Assembly (NCBI RefSeq): GCF_937888285.1
Contig: NZ_CALART010000068.1
Location: 15,277 to 79,276, forward strand
Reading direction: 5' to 3'
DNA: 64,000 bases
Source of the DNA: an uncultured Aquimonas sp.
Lineage (GTDB): Bacteria > Pseudomonadota > Gammaproteobacteria > Xanthomonadales > Xanthomonadaceae
Shown: positions 42,163 to 51,510 of the stretch, in pieces
Position numbering within the stretch: the first letter of the stretch is position 1
Layout of the letters: each line of letters begins with the position of its first letter
Position numbers and translations under genes: made by a program
Notes under the pieces: generated by a model
Told to the model about the DNA's origin: nothing
Database searches by the model: none
Seen by the model: only the letters and a program-made list of their open reading frames with translations

Positions 42163-43068
42163 ATGTCCTTTCTCTCCCTTCGCCGCACCGCGCTCGCCAT
42201 CGGCTGCCTCGCCGTGCTGGGCAGCACCGCGCCCGCGTTCGCCCAGAGCGACCTCGCCAGCGCCTCGCGCTACGGCGGCAAGCTGCTGCTCACCGGCGGC
42301 GTCACCCAGGTCGAAGGCGCCGGTGGCGGTGGCCTGACGCCCTGGGCCCTGATCGGCGGCTACGGCACCCGCGACCAGATCGGCGCCAACGCCTACTACA
42401 CGCGCGTCGGTCTCGATGACTACACGCTGGACAGCTATGGCGCCCTTGTCGGCCTGTACGACCGCGTCGAGCTCAGCGTGTCGCGTCAGCGCTTCGACAC
42501 CGAGAACGTGGGCGCGGCGCTGGGCCTGGGCCGCGGCTTCACCTTCAGCCAGGACACGCTCGGCGTGAAGGTCAAGCTGGCCGGCGATGCCGTCTACGAG
42601 CAGGACCGCTGGCTGCCGCAGCTGGCGCTGGGCGCGCAGTACAAGCGCAACGATCAGCCCGACGTGCTCGCCTTCGTCGGCGCGCAGCGGCGCGATGATG
42701 TCGATCTCTATCTCGCCGCCACCAAGCTCTATCTCGACAGCAGCCTGCTGGTGAACGCCACGCTGCGCTACACGCGCGCCAACCAGTTCGGCATCCTCGG
42801 TTTCGGCGGCGACAAGCGCGACAGCCGCAGCCTTGAGCTCGAAAGCAGCGTGGCCCGCTTGCTCAGCCCGAACCTGGCGCTGGGCGCGGAGTTCCGCAGC
42901 AAGCCCGACAATCTCGGCATCGCCCGCGAAGACAATGCCTGGGACGTGTTCCTAGCTTGGGCGCCCAACAAGCACGCCTCGCTGACCCTGGCCTATGTCG
43001 ACCTCGGCAACATCGTGATCGAGGACAACCAACGCGGCTGGTACCTCAGCCTGCAGTTCGGCTTCTGA
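42163..43068 (+). CDS. DUF3034 outer-membrane beta-barrel protein
   Basis: 301 residues. Signal peptide to about residue 27 (ALAIGCLAVLGSTAPAFAQ), then YGGKLLLTGGVTQVEGAGGG, a typical DUF3034 start. Alternating beta strands follow and end in the aromatic C-terminus GWYLSLQFGF, as in outer-membrane barrels. It is followed 43 bp later by a periplasmic truncated haemoglobin, so the two probably act together. A role in gas or small-molecule handling is suggested by this pair only. Confidence 0.88.
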   Translation: MSFLSLRRTALAIGCLAVLGSTAPAFAQSDLASASRYGGKLLLTGGVTQVEGAGGGGLTPWALIGGYGTRDQIGANAYYTRVGLDDYTLDSYGALVGLYDRVELSVSRQRFDTENVGAALGLGRGFTFSQDTLGVKVKLAGDAVYEQDRWLPQLALGAQYKRNDQPDVLAFVGAQRRDDVDLYLAATKLYLDSSLLVNATLRYTRANQFGILGFGGDKRDSRSLELESSVARLLSPNLALGAEFRSKPDNLGIAREDNAWDVFLAWAPNKHASLTLAYVDLGNIVIEDNQRGWYLSLQFGF

Positions 43069-43111
43069 TCGCCGCGCAAGCGATCCCACACACGACTTCC
43101 GGAGACACCGC

Positions 43112-43567
43112 ATGATCCGTTCCCTGCGTGGCGCCCTGCTGGCGACCGCCCTCGTCCTCGCTGGCCCTGCCGCCGCCGAGTCCATGAACCCCGCGCCCGC
43201 CCACCCCGAACTGCGCCCCGTGCTCGCCGAGTTCGGCGGGGTCGATGGCTTGAGCGTGCTGATGGACGACTTCATGCAGCGCCTGCTGGCCGATGACCGC
43301 ACCCGCGAGTTCTTCGAGTTCTCCGACCAGGCGCGCGTCAAGCGCCAGCTGGTCGAGCAGTTCTGCGTGATCCTCGGCGGCGACTGCGTCTACAGCGGCC
43401 GCAGCATGGCCGAATCGCACGAGGGGCTCGACATCCGCCGCGACGAGTTCAATGCGCTGGTCGAGATCCTGCAGGACGCGATGCAGGCCAAGGGCGTGCC
43501 GTTTGCGGCGCAGAACAAGCTGCTGGCCAAGCTCGCGCCGATGCACCGCGAGGTCGTCACGCGCTGA
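43112..43567 (+). CDS. Exported group 1 truncated haemoglobin
   Basis: 151 residues. A signal peptide (LRGALLATALVLAGPAAAES) precedes a compact globin: FGGVDGLSVLMDDFMQRLL, FFEFSDQARVKRQLVEQFC, GRSMAESHEGLDIRRDEF with the proximal His in ESHEGL, and LLAKLAPMHREVV. Truncated haemoglobins are usually cytoplasmic, so export to the periplasm is noteworthy. The likely roles are NO or O2 chemistry. Co-transcribed with the DUF3034 barrel. Confidence 0.88.
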   Translation: MIRSLRGALLATALVLAGPAAAESMNPAPAHPELRPVLAEFGGVDGLSVLMDDFMQRLLADDRTREFFEFSDQARVKRQLVEQFCVILGGDCVYSGRSMAESHEGLDIRRDEFNALVEILQDAMQAKGVPFAAQNKLLAKLAPMHREVVTR

Positions 43568-44240
43568 AGTCTGTTCCGCCTGGAGGCTCCAGCCCCTTTC
43601 GCATGTTGGGAAGCGTAGGAGGGCAGTAGTCGGCTGCTGCTGACAGCCGACGCTCTACCGAGGCCGAGAGCAGCCAAGGCAGCTTGGGGAGGCAGGTGAA
43701 TCCCGCAGCGAGCGTCCCCCCTCTCCCCCGGCCCCTCCCCCGCGAGGGGGGGGGAGTCTGGCCGCCGCGACATCATCCGAGGCGCAGCGCTTCGTGACGA
43801 ACGCACGACAGGAGCGGCCTGCATTTCAAGCCCCTCTCCCCTGGTGGGAGAGGGGTTGGGGAGAGGGGGAATGCTCACGGAACGGCTGATTTCCCGACCG
43901 CGGTTCCTCAAGAGGACGAGGAATCCTCGGGTGCGATGCGCGCGCCAGCACGGCCGCTGCAACGAAGCCGGTACGCGCCTGAAGCCGCCTCGCCCCGAGA
44001 AACGGCAGACGAACGGCTGCCGCTGCCGCAAAACGTGCCCTCTGATTCGAACGAAGCTGAGGGGGGTAACGAGGCGGAAGTGGCCTCAGGAAGCCACCAC
44101 GCCTCGGCCCTCCTGACGCTGTTGGCGTGCCAACGACTGCCTCCTGCGGGGCCAAGGCCACCGGAAGCGCGAGCTGCTGCTGGCGCCCCGGCCCATGCCC
44201 GCTACAATCGGCGGCCCTCGCCCCCCAGCCGGATTCCTCC
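43568..44240. other. 673-bp gap before proS
   Basis: No protein-like frame was found. It contains the CTCTCCC-type repeat pair at 43715-43870 and, to the right, non-repetitive sequence of somewhat lower GC in which I see no feature. Confidence 0.5.
43715..43870. repeat. CTCTCCC/GGGAGAG intergenic element, second locus
   Basis: The right arm (43831-43869) is nearly identical to the first arm at 13323. The left arm (about 43718-43757) is a degraded inverse copy containing a CCCCTCCCCC/GGGGGGGG stem. Same family as 13321-13515. Confidence 0.65.
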
Positions 44241-45947
44241 ATGCGTCTGTCGCACTTCCCCATCACCACCACCAAGGAAACCCCGGCCGACGCCGAGATC
44301 GTCAGCCATCAGCTGATGCTGCGCGCCGGCATGGTGCGCAAGCTGGGCGTGGGCCTCTACACCTGGACCCCGATCGGCCTGCGCGTGCTGCGCAAGGTCG
44401 AGAACGTGGTGCGCGAGGAGATGAACCGCGCCGGCGCGGTCGAGGTGCTGATGCCCTCGATCCAGCCGCGCGAGCTGTGGGAAGAGACCGGCCGCTGGCA
44501 GAAATTCGGCGGCCAGCTGCTGAAGATCAAGGACCGCAAGGAGGCCGAGTACTGCTACGGCCCCACCCACGAAGAAGTCATCACCGACTACGCGCGCAGC
44601 GAGCTGTCGAGCTACAAGCAGCTGCCGCGCAACTACTACCAGATCCAGACCAAGTTCCGCGACGAGATCCGCCCGCGCTTCGGCGTGATGCGCGCCCGCG
44701 AGTTCCTGATGAAGGACGCCTACTCCTTCCATCTGACGCCCGAGTGCCTGGAGCGCGAGTACTGGAACATGTTCGCCGCCTATGAGCGCATCTTCAGCCG
44801 CCTGGGCCTCAAGTTCCGTGCGGTGATGGCCGACTCCGGCGCGATCGGCGGCAACGCCTCGCAGGAGTTCCACGTGCTCGCCGAGTCCGGCGAGGACCTG
44901 CTGGCCTACTCCGAGAACAGCGACTACGCCGCCAACGTCGAGAAGGCCGAATCCCAGGCCCCGGCCGGCCCGCGTCCCGCGGCCACCGAGGCCTTCGAGA
45001 AGGTCAGCACGCCGACCCAGAAGACCTGCGAGGACGTCGCGGCGCTGCTGGGGCTGCCGCTGAACCGCACCGTCAAGTCCGTCGCCGTAGTCGGCGAGCG
45101 GGGCTTCGTGCTGGTGCTGGTGCGCGGCGACCACAGCGTCAACGAGATCAAGCTCAGCAAGGTGCCGGGCCTCGCCGACTATCGCCTCGCCACCGAAGCC
45201 GAGATCAAGGACACGCTGGGCGCGGAGCCCGGCTTCCTCGGCCCGATCGGCGCGCCCAAGCCCTTCCAGCTGGTGGTCGACCGCGAAGTCGCAGTGATGG
45301 CCGACTTCGTCTGCGGCGCCAACGAAAACGGCTACCACTTCCGCGGCGTCAACTTCGGCCGCGACCTGCCCGAGCCCGAAACCGTCGCCGACGTGCGCAC
45401 CGTGCTCGAAGGCGACATCGCCCCCGACGGCAGCGGCCCGCTCAAGCTCGCCCGCGGTATCGAAGTGGGCCACGTGTTCCAGCTGGGTCAGAAGTACGCC
45501 GAAGCCATGCACGCCACCGTGCTGGATGAGCAGGGCAAGACCCGCGTGATGTACATGGGCTGCTACGGCATCGGCGTCAGCCGCATCGTCGCCGCCGCCA
45601 TCGAACAGAACTTCGATGAGAGCGGCATCGTCTGGCCCGAGCCGATGGCCCCCTTCCAGGTCGCCGTCTGCGTCATCAACCCCAAGAACGACCCCAAGGT
45701 CGCCGAAGCCGCCGAAGCGCTGTACCTGAAGCTGCTGGCCGAAGACATCGAAGCCGTCCTCGACGACCGCGGCCTGCGCCCCGGCGTGATGTTCTCCGAC
45801 ATCGAGCTCATCGGCATCCCGCACCGCGTAGTCGTCTCCGAGCGCGGCCTAGCCGCCGGCACCTACGAGTACCGCGCGCGGCGGGCGAGCGAGAGTGAGA
45901 ATCTGGATGAGGCGGGGTTGATGGAGAGCTTGGGGGTGGGGGAGTAG
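44241..45947 (+). CDS. proS: Prolyl-tRNA synthetase
   Basis: 568 residues, the bacterial-type length. Charges tRNA-Pro. The start at ATG 44241 ([15 protein letters not shown]) matches the usual N-terminus. Class II motifs: motif 1 around [10 protein letters not shown], motif 2 [30 protein letters not shown] (in parts) and motif 3 [15 protein letters not shown]. Between motifs 2 and 3 an editing insertion of about 170 residues is present ([26 protein letters not shown]). The C-terminal anticodon-binding domain is complete. Monocistronic. Confidence 0.97.
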   Translation: MRLSHFPITTTKETPADAEIVSHQLMLRAGMVRKLGVGLYTWTPIGLRVLRKVENVVREEMNRAGAVEVLMPSIQPRELWEETGRWQKFGGQLLKIKDRKEAEYCYGPTHEEVITDYARSELSSYKQLPRNYYQIQTKFRDEIRPRFGVMRAREFLMKDAYSFHLTPECLEREYWNMFAAYERIFSRLGLKFRAVMADSGAIGGNASQEFHVLAESGEDLLAYSENSDYAANVEKAESQAPAGPRPAATEAFEKVSTPTQKTCEDVAALLGLPLNRTVKSVAVVGERGFVLVLVRGDHSVNEIKLSKVPGLADYRLATEAEIKDTLGAEPGFLGPIGAPKPFQLVVDREVAVMADFVCGANENGYHFRGVNFGRDLPEPETVADVRTVLEGDIAPDGSGPLKLARGIEVGHVFQLGQKYAEAMHATVLDEQGKTRVMYMGCYGIGVSRIVAAAIEQNFDESGIVWPEPMAPFQVAVCVINPKNDPKVAEAAEALYLKLLAEDIEAVLDDRGLRPGVMFSDIELIGIPHRVVVSERGLAAGTYEYRARRASESENLDEAGLMESLGVGE

Positions 45948-46038
45948 CATCCCGGCGGACGACACGCCCCTGCGAATTCCGAGACCGACGCGCGATGCTG
46001 GAATCTTGGGGTCGCCTGAACTCTGGAGCTAGGCACTG

Positions 46039-47427
46039 ATGCTCACCCACCTTCGCGTCGAGAACTTCAAGGCGTGGGGCGACTCAGGTCCGCTGCGTCT
46101 AGCGCCGCTGACGGTCATCTTCGGGGCCAATAGCGCCGGCAAGAGCAGCCTGGGACACCTCTTGTTGGCGCTCAAACAAACAGCCCTGTCGGCTGACCGT
46201 CGGCGCGCCCTGCACCTGGGCGACGAGCACTCTCTGATCGAGCTGGGCACCTTTGCCGAGTGCATCCACGGGCACGACCTGTCCCGTCAGCTGCGCTTCG
46301 AGTTGGGCTGGAGCCTGCCCCACGGCATGGAGATCCGCGATCCGCTCTCCCAGGCCCGCTTCAGTGGCGACGAGCTGCACATCGAAGTGGCCTTGCAGGC
46401 AGACAAGCGCGAGCAACCCTCGGTGCGGCACCTCGGATACGAATTGAAGCGCGAAGGCCTGCGCGAACTTGCGATCGACTACAGCCGCGGCCCGGAAGGC
46501 AAGCTCGACATTGCTTCTGATCAGATCAAGCTGGTGCGCAACGTCGGCCGCGGTTGGCCCTTGGACGAGCCCGACAAGTTCTACCGCATCTCCGACCAAA
46601 GCCGGGCGCGCTTTCAGAATGCCGATTTCTTGAGCGATCTCGCGCTGCAGACGGAAGCTGCGCTGGCTGGCATCCACTACCTTGGCCCGCTGCGCGATCC
46701 TCCCAAGAGGATCTACTCCTGGTCGGGTGAGACGCCGGAGAGCGTCGGTCAGCGCGGCGAGCTCACGATTGCCGCGATCCTCGCTGCCAGCAGTCTCGGC
46801 CGCAAGCTGAGCCGAGGCCTCAGAAAGCACTCGTATCTCTTTGATGCTTTCATCGCGCAGTGGCTAAGGGAGCTGGGGGTCATCGACAGCTTCACAGTCA
46901 AGTCGGTCGCCGAGGGTCGCAAGGAGTACGAAGTACTGCTCAAGACGCACGCCAGCGGCAGCGAAGTGAAGTTGACCGACGTGGGCTTTGGCGTGTCGCA
47001 GGTTCTGCCGGCGCTTACTCAGCCCTTCTACTGTCAGCCGCACTCGACGGTGTGGATGGAGCAGCCCGAGATACACCTGCACCCGCAGGTGCAGGCCGCG
47101 CTTGCCGACGTCTTCATCGCCGCGATCAAGGCACGGGAGAACGGTAGACCACGTGGCGTCCAGCTCATCATCGAAAGCCACTCGGAGCACATGCTCAATC
47201 GGATCCAGCGACGCATCGCTGAGGGAAAGCTTTCCGAGCAGGACGTGGCGGTTTACTTCTGCCGTCGCGCAGGTGCCGGCGCCGAGTTGGAGCCGCTTCG
47301 TCTCAACATGTTTGGAGAGATTGAGAACTGGCCCGAGAACTTCTTCGGCGATGAGATGGCAGATATCGCCGCACGTACTCTGGCCGCCATGCAGCGCAAG
47401 AGGGCCCTAGTCTCGGAGTCGCGATGA
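46039..47427 (+). CDS. DUF3696 OLD-like AAA/ABC ATPase
   Basis: 462 residues. First gene of a coupled cassette of visibly lower GC. The SMC/OLD-like ATPase is complete: Walker A FGANSAGKSS (residues 28-37), the ABC-type signature region LTDVGFGVSQVLPAL, Walker B STVWMEQPEIHLHPQ and the switch region IIESHSEHMLNR. The end (LRLNMFGEIENWPENFFGDE) is the DUF3696 tail. There is no TOPRIM nuclease, unlike OLD proteins; the nuclease activity is instead encoded by the next gene, which overlaps by four bases. Such ATPases act as sensors or activators in several phage-defence systems. Confidence 0.88.
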   Translation: MLTHLRVENFKAWGDSGPLRLAPLTVIFGANSAGKSSLGHLLLALKQTALSADRRRALHLGDEHSLIELGTFAECIHGHDLSRQLRFELGWSLPHGMEIRDPLSQARFSGDELHIEVALQADKREQPSVRHLGYELKREGLRELAIDYSRGPEGKLDIASDQIKLVRNVGRGWPLDEPDKFYRISDQSRARFQNADFLSDLALQTEAALAGIHYLGPLRDPPKRIYSWSGETPESVGQRGELTIAAILAASSLGRKLSRGLRKHSYLFDAFIAQWLRELGVIDSFTVKSVAEGRKEYEVLLKTHASGSEVKLTDVGFGVSQVLPALTQPFYCQPHSTVWMEQPEIHLHPQVQAALADVFIAAIKARENGRPRGVQLIIESHSEHMLNRIQRRIAEGKLSEQDVAVYFCRRAGAGAELEPLRLNMFGEIENWPENFFGDEMADIAARTLAAMQRKRALVSESR

Positions 47428-47960
47428 TGAAGGTCGTGGTTGACACCAATGTGCTGCTGGTTGCCAACGACCAGCACGGCGATGTAAGCCCGGACTGCGT
47501 CGAAACGTGTGTGCGGCGGTTGCTGGCGCTGCAGGCGGAGGGCGTCGTGGTGGTGGACGATGGCTTTCGAATCTTAGGCGAATATCAGCGAAAGGCTCGC
47601 GTTAGTCCGGCCAAGGGTGTGGGTGATCTTTTCCTCAAGTGGCTGTTGCGTAACGCTGGAAACCCGCGACACGTGCAGAGCGTCTCGATTTCCGAGCACG
47701 CGGCGGATCACTTTGACGAGTTTCCCGATCATGACCTGCAGCTTGAGTTCGATCCGCCAGACCGTAAGTTCGTAGCCGTGGCGAACTCGCACCCGGACAA
47801 GCCCCCAATCTGGCAGGCCGCTGACTGCAAGTGGTTGAACTGGAGTGCAGCGCTCGCGGTGACGGGAATCTCCGTGGACTTTCTCTGCCCGGAGGATGTT
47901 TGCAGGTTCTATGAGGCCAAGTTCCCAGGGAGTCCCGTCCCCGCGCTGCCGGGCGGTTGA
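47424..47960 (+). CDS. PIN-domain ribonuclease coupled to DUF3696 ATPase
   Basis: 178 residues. The ATG overlaps the ATPase stop as ATGA. A PIN fold is shown by the acidic quartet D7 (VVDTNVLL), E53 (ILGEYQ), D113 (PPDRKFVAVA) and D134 (AADCKW), with the expected spacing. The domain is longer than VapC (about 130-140), and no antitoxin gene precedes it. PIN nucleases usually cleave structured RNA such as tRNA or rRNA. With the upstream ATPase it resembles an ATPase-gated effector, and the next gene encodes an RNA ligase. Confidence 0.85.
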   Translation: MMKVVVDTNVLLVANDQHGDVSPDCVETCVRRLLALQAEGVVVVDDGFRILGEYQRKARVSPAKGVGDLFLKWLLRNAGNPRHVQSVSISEHAADHFDEFPDHDLQLEFDPPDRKFVAVANSHPDKPPIWQAADCKWLNWSAALAVTGISVDFLCPEDVCRFYEAKFPGSPVPALPGG

Positions 47961-47963
47961 TCG

Positions 47964-48659
47964 ATGTCGGAAGTTTTTTTCCGCTTCCCCCATACGCCGC
48001 ACCTCGCATGGTTGGGCCAGGGAAGCCCCCGCGGTGACAAGGTTCTGACGCCGAAGCAGGTTTCAGCTCTGCTTGCCGACGCCGTGGTGGTGGAGGAGAA
48101 GCTCGACGGCGCCAATCTGGGTCTGTCGGTATCGCCGCAGGGTGCGCTGCGCGCACAGAACCGCGGCCAGTACCTCGTCGAGCCGTTCGTGGGACAGTTT
48201 TCCCGACTCGGACCCTGGCTGGCGCAACGTCGGCGAGCTTTGCTGGATCATCTGACCCCAGGCTTGATCCTGTTTGGCGAGTGGTGTGCCGCAAGGCATT
48301 CGTTGGACTACGCGGGTTTGCCAGATTGGTATCTGGTGTTCGATGTGTACGACCGTGAGGCCGGTCAGTTCTGGGATACCGTGCGCCGCGACGCGCTGGT
48401 CAAGACCCTAGGGCTTGAGTGCGTCCCCACTCTTCATCGCGGCATGGTCACGCAGGCCTCGCTACGCGCACTGCTCGAATCCACGCAAAGCTGCTACCGG
48501 AGTGGCCCGCCAGAGGGCATCGTGATCAAGCGAGAGGGCGGAGGCTGGACGCTGTCGCGCGCCAAGCTGGTCCGCGCTGAGTTCACCCAGGCCATAGGTG
48601 CGCATTGGCGCAATCGCAGTATCGAGTGGAACCGGGTGGCTATCTCTGGCCGGCGATAG
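47964..48659 (+). CDS. RNA ligase family protein
   Basis: 231 residues, starting 3 bp after the PIN gene. It has the complete covalent nucleotidyltransferase set: motif I EEKLDGANL with the adenylated Lys46, then RAQNRGQYL (motif Ia region), motif III LFGEWCAARH with LVFDVYD (IIIa), motif IV PEGIVIKREGG and motif V RAKLVRAEF. This is the Rnl2-like core without a C-terminal specificity domain. It would seal 3'-OH/5'-phosphate nicks in RNA after ATP activation. Its coupling to a PIN nuclease suggests repair of the nuclease product or of phage- or stress-induced damage. Confidence 0.88.
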   Translation: MSEVFFRFPHTPHLAWLGQGSPRGDKVLTPKQVSALLADAVVVEEKLDGANLGLSVSPQGALRAQNRGQYLVEPFVGQFSRLGPWLAQRRRALLDHLTPGLILFGEWCAARHSLDYAGLPDWYLVFDVYDREAGQFWDTVRRDALVKTLGLECVPTLHRGMVTQASLRALLESTQSCYRSGPPEGIVIKREGGGWTLSRAKLVRAEFTQAIGAHWRNRSIEWNRVAISGRR

Positions 48660-48776
48660 CGGGTCGCTTGGTGGTGAACTCAGCATCGAGTCGCCAGCCC
48701 CGGTCCGGCGCCTTGCTGGGTTTTGTCTGAACCATCAGATCCATGCATCAACGCTCGTATCAAGGAGTCGCAGCAG

Positions 48777-49397
48777 GTGGGACAGGTCAGTTCAACTCAG
48801 CAGACGCCAGCAGAACCTGCACTTGCCTGGGTCGAGCTCAAAGACTGGAATGAGCGAAGCGCGTGGTACCGTGCAGTGGTCGCAGCCTACGGCGATCTTT
48901 GGGAGGGGCACGCTAAGCAGGCCCGCATATCCCCGGCAGCTGAGCAAGATCTTGCGACGCTCGAAACTCGACTTGGCTGTGCGCTTCCCGAAGGATTGCG
49001 TCGCTACAATCTTGAACTCGGTGCTCTGTCGCTGGCCGAGACGCTGTGCAGCGCGGGTGAATCGGCCACACCCATTGAACCGCTGCGGGATGCCTACCCG
49101 GGCATCGTCGAGATCGTTTCCGAGCCCGATGACCTCGCTTTGGTCGATGCGCTGGTGGCTTTTGGTGACTACCTCGGCAACGGCAATATGTTCTGTTTTC
49201 ATCGCATCACGGGTGCTGTCTACTATTTCGACCATGACAGCGGCGCGCCCCTGGTGCGGTTCGCCGACTCTGTAGAGGAATACCTGGATGCGTTAATGAT
49301 TCGCTGCCTTGGCGAAGTTCACGATCAAGAACGGGCTGCCGAGACTCTTCTTGTGAATCGTTTCGGCGACGCTCTGGTTCGAAAATGGCTTTACTGA
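48777..49397 (+). CDS. SMI1/KNR4 (SUKH) family protein
   Basis: 206 residues from GTG 48777, selected because AAGGAG lies nine bases upstream; an earlier TTG is possible. The SUKH-like core is seen in AEQDLATLETRLGCALPEGLRRYNLELGA and further on in LVAFGDYLGNGNMFCFHR, GAVYYFDHDSG and SVEEYLDAL (parts). SUKH proteins are frequent immunity or antitoxin proteins. It is 117 bp from the RNA ligase gene, in the same low-GC segment, and could be an accessory or immunity component of the cassette. No dedicated toxin gene is present. Confidence 0.75.
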   Translation: MGQVSSTQQTPAEPALAWVELKDWNERSAWYRAVVAAYGDLWEGHAKQARISPAAEQDLATLETRLGCALPEGLRRYNLELGALSLAETLCSAGESATPIEPLRDAYPGIVEIVSEPDDLALVDALVAFGDYLGNGNMFCFHRITGAVYYFDHDSGAPLVRFADSVEEYLDALMIRCLGEVHDQERAAETLLVNRFGDALVRKWLY

Positions 49398-49593
49398 AGT
49401 CCCCCCGTCTCCAGACAAGTCACTGCCGGTGTGCGTCCTAGAATATGTCCCGTAGCGGGCATGACTTTCGCTTTTTCGCTGCTCAAAGGCGTCGGGCTTG
49501 CCAACTGGGGCCAGGAGCAGTGGTCAGAGTGCACTTTACGTTGATGGGATCCGCGACCCAGCGTGCCGCCTCCGCAAGTCGCCGCCCCAACCC

Positions 49594-51510
49594 TCAACGC
49601 CCCTCAAACCCATCCTTGAAGATCGGCCCCAGATCACGCAGCTCGATCGCGCCGAGGTCGACGAAGTAGGTGCCGGGCTCCAGGTTCGGGAAGGGGAAGT
49701 TGATGACGCCCAGCAGATCAATGTTGCGGGCCTGATTGTAGAAGTCGAGGCCGCCGCCGCCGCGGCTGAGCGAGCAGCCGTCGAGCGCTCTTGATGCCGG
49801 GGTGGGGATGAAGCGGGGGCTCAGCGCCGGATCGTTCTGCGTCGTGCCTTCGCTGAAGACGCCCGGCGCGATTTCCTCCAGCAGGCTGGCGTCGCTCTGC
49901 AGCGGGTGGGTGAGCAGGCAGCCGCGATGGGTCAGGCTGCCGCCGTTTGCGGTGCGGAACACGCGCATGGTCGAGCCGTGGGTGATGCTGCCGGCGATGT
50001 TCAGGCTGGCGCCATCGAGCAGGGCCATCTGCAGCACCGGGTTGGCCACCACGGTGCTCTGGCGCATGAAGTGCGGACCGCCGCCGAACAGCTGCAGCAG
50101 CGAGGGCGTGAGGAAGCCGGTGCCAGTGCCCAGCGCGCGGTTGTCGTGCAGGATCGAGTGCGAGAGGTTGAGCGTGATGCCGCTGGCGTAGGCCACCGCG
50201 GCGCGCCCGGCGTCCTCGTTGTGGGCGAGCAGGGTGCGCTGGATGCCGACGCTGGCGCTGGCGCCGCTGCTGTTGAGGGCCTGCAGCACGCCGCCGCCGC
50301 TGTTGCTGGCGCTGCCGTTGGCCAGAGCGCGGTTGTGGGCCATCAGGCTGCAGGCTTCGAAGCGGTAGGCGGTGCCGCCGAGGCTGGCGTCGAACAGGCA
50401 GGGCTGGAGGCGGCCGTGGTCGAAGTCGACCTCGACCCGCGCCGAGGTGAACACCGCGCCGCCGCGGTCGCGGGCCGTATTCGCGATGAAGGCGCCGTTG
50501 CGCACATCCACGCGCGCCAGATTCACCGTATCGCCGGCTGCATACAGCGCACCGCCGCGGCGCGCTTCGTTGTCGAACATCAGCAGACTGTAGGCGTGGC
50601 GATCGCCATCGCCGAACAGAACCTGCGAGCGCTCGTTGTAGATGCCGCCGCCGAGGCCAGCGTCGCTGGTGCCAGCCAGGCCCGCGCTGTTCTCGTCGAT
50701 ACGCGCCTGGGCCAGGTTCTGCGGGCTCTGCGACGCGGGCGTGCCGGCGAGCAGGCCGGCGCAGGCGTCCAGATACACGCCGCCGCCGTTGCCCTCGCTG
50801 CGGTTGCCGCTGATGGCGCCCTCGTCGATGAACACCGCCGACTGCGGATCCGCGCAGTAGAGGCCGCCGCCGCGGGCCAGCGCACCGGGCGCTTCGTTCA
50901 GGCCGATGCTGCTGCCGTCCTGCAGGCGCAGCTCGGCGCCTCCGAGCACCGCCACGCCGCCGCCCCGCTGAGCGCGGTTCTGCGAGACGGTGCTGGCATC
51001 GAGCCGCACGCGCAGCGCGCCGTGCACCCGCAGGCCACCGCCATGGGGCGGATTGTTGCTGGGAAACGCGAGCGGCGCGGTGGTGTCGCCGAAGCTCAGG
51101 CGAAGATTGCGCAGGTTCAGCGTGCGCAGCGTGCTGCCGAGGTTGTCGATGCCGAGCACGCGCCCCTGCGAGCCCGCGCTGATGCGCAGCACAGTGGCGC
51201 CATTGTTCTGGATCGGCGCGTTGGCCGAGCAGCTGGCGAAGTTGCCCTCGATGCTGATGTTCGCCTGCGGGTTGATCAGCGAGAACGCGCTCTCGTAGTG
51301 GAAGGCCGGCGTGCGCGCGACTTCCGGCAGGGCTATCAGGATGCGATGCCCGCCCAGCTCGGGCGTCGAAGCCGCAGCGTCGAGGGCGGCCTGCAGGTCG
51401 GTGTGCGTGCAGGCGGCGTCGCCGACGGGGCCGACGCGGTAGGTGGCGGCTTGGGCGGGCAGGGCAAGGCTCGCGATCAGCACAAGGCCGGCAGGAGTCA
51501 GCAGCTGCAT
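49594..51510 (-). CDS. Secreted right-handed beta-helix protein with GFE tail
   Basis: 638 residues from ATG 51508-51510. Signal peptide (LLTPAGLVLIASLALPAQAA), then a segment typical of polymorphic outer-membrane-type repeats (GGGLRVHGALRVRLDASTVS, RGGGVAVLGG, GNGGGVYLDACAG, RRGGALYAAGD), i.e. about a dozen beta-helix coils. The C-terminus ends GPIFKDGFEGR. Several Cys residues are spread through the chain. It is probably exported or surface-displayed; ligand or enzyme activity cannot be inferred. A similar tail ends the divergently oriented neighbour. Confidence 0.82.
   Translation of the reverse strand: MQLLTPAGLVLIASLALPAQAATYRVGPVGDAACTHTDLQAALDAAASTPELGGHRILIALPEVARTPAFHYESAFSLINPQANISIEGNFASCSANAPIQNNGATVLRISAGSQGRVLGIDNLGSTLRTLNLRNLRLSFGDTTAPLAFPSNNPPHGGGLRVHGALRVRLDASTVSQNRAQRGGGVAVLGGAELRLQDGSSIGLNEAPGALARGGGLYCADPQSAVFIDEGAISGNRSEGNGGGVYLDACAGLLAGTPASQSPQNLAQARIDENSAGLAGTSDAGLGGGIYNERSQVLFGDGDRHAYSLLMFDNEARRGGALYAAGDTVNLARVDVRNGAFIANTARDRGGAVFTSARVEVDFDHGRLQPCLFDASLGGTAYRFEACSLMAHNRALANGSASNSGGGVLQALNSSGASASVGIQRTLLAHNEDAGRAAVAYASGITLNLSHSILHDNRALGTGTGFLTPSLLQLFGGGPHFMRQSTVVANPVLQMALLDGASLNIAGSITHGSTMRVFRTANGGSLTHRGCLLTHPLQSDASLLEEIAPGVFSEGTTQNDPALSPRFIPTPASRALDGCSLSRGGGGLDFYNQARNIDLLGVINFPFPNLEPGTYFVDLGAIELRDLGPIFKDGFEGR

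Noticed and set aside
46039..47427. DUF3696 ATPase as an OLD-type nuclease or as PARIS AriA
   Set aside because: There is no TOPRIM domain and no TOPRIM or DUF4435-type partner; the adjacent nuclease is a PIN protein.
47424..47960. PIN gene as an ordinary VapC
   Set aside because: It is longer than VapC, has no antitoxin gene before it and is fused in translation to the ATPase gene; the true VapC of the window is at 62503.
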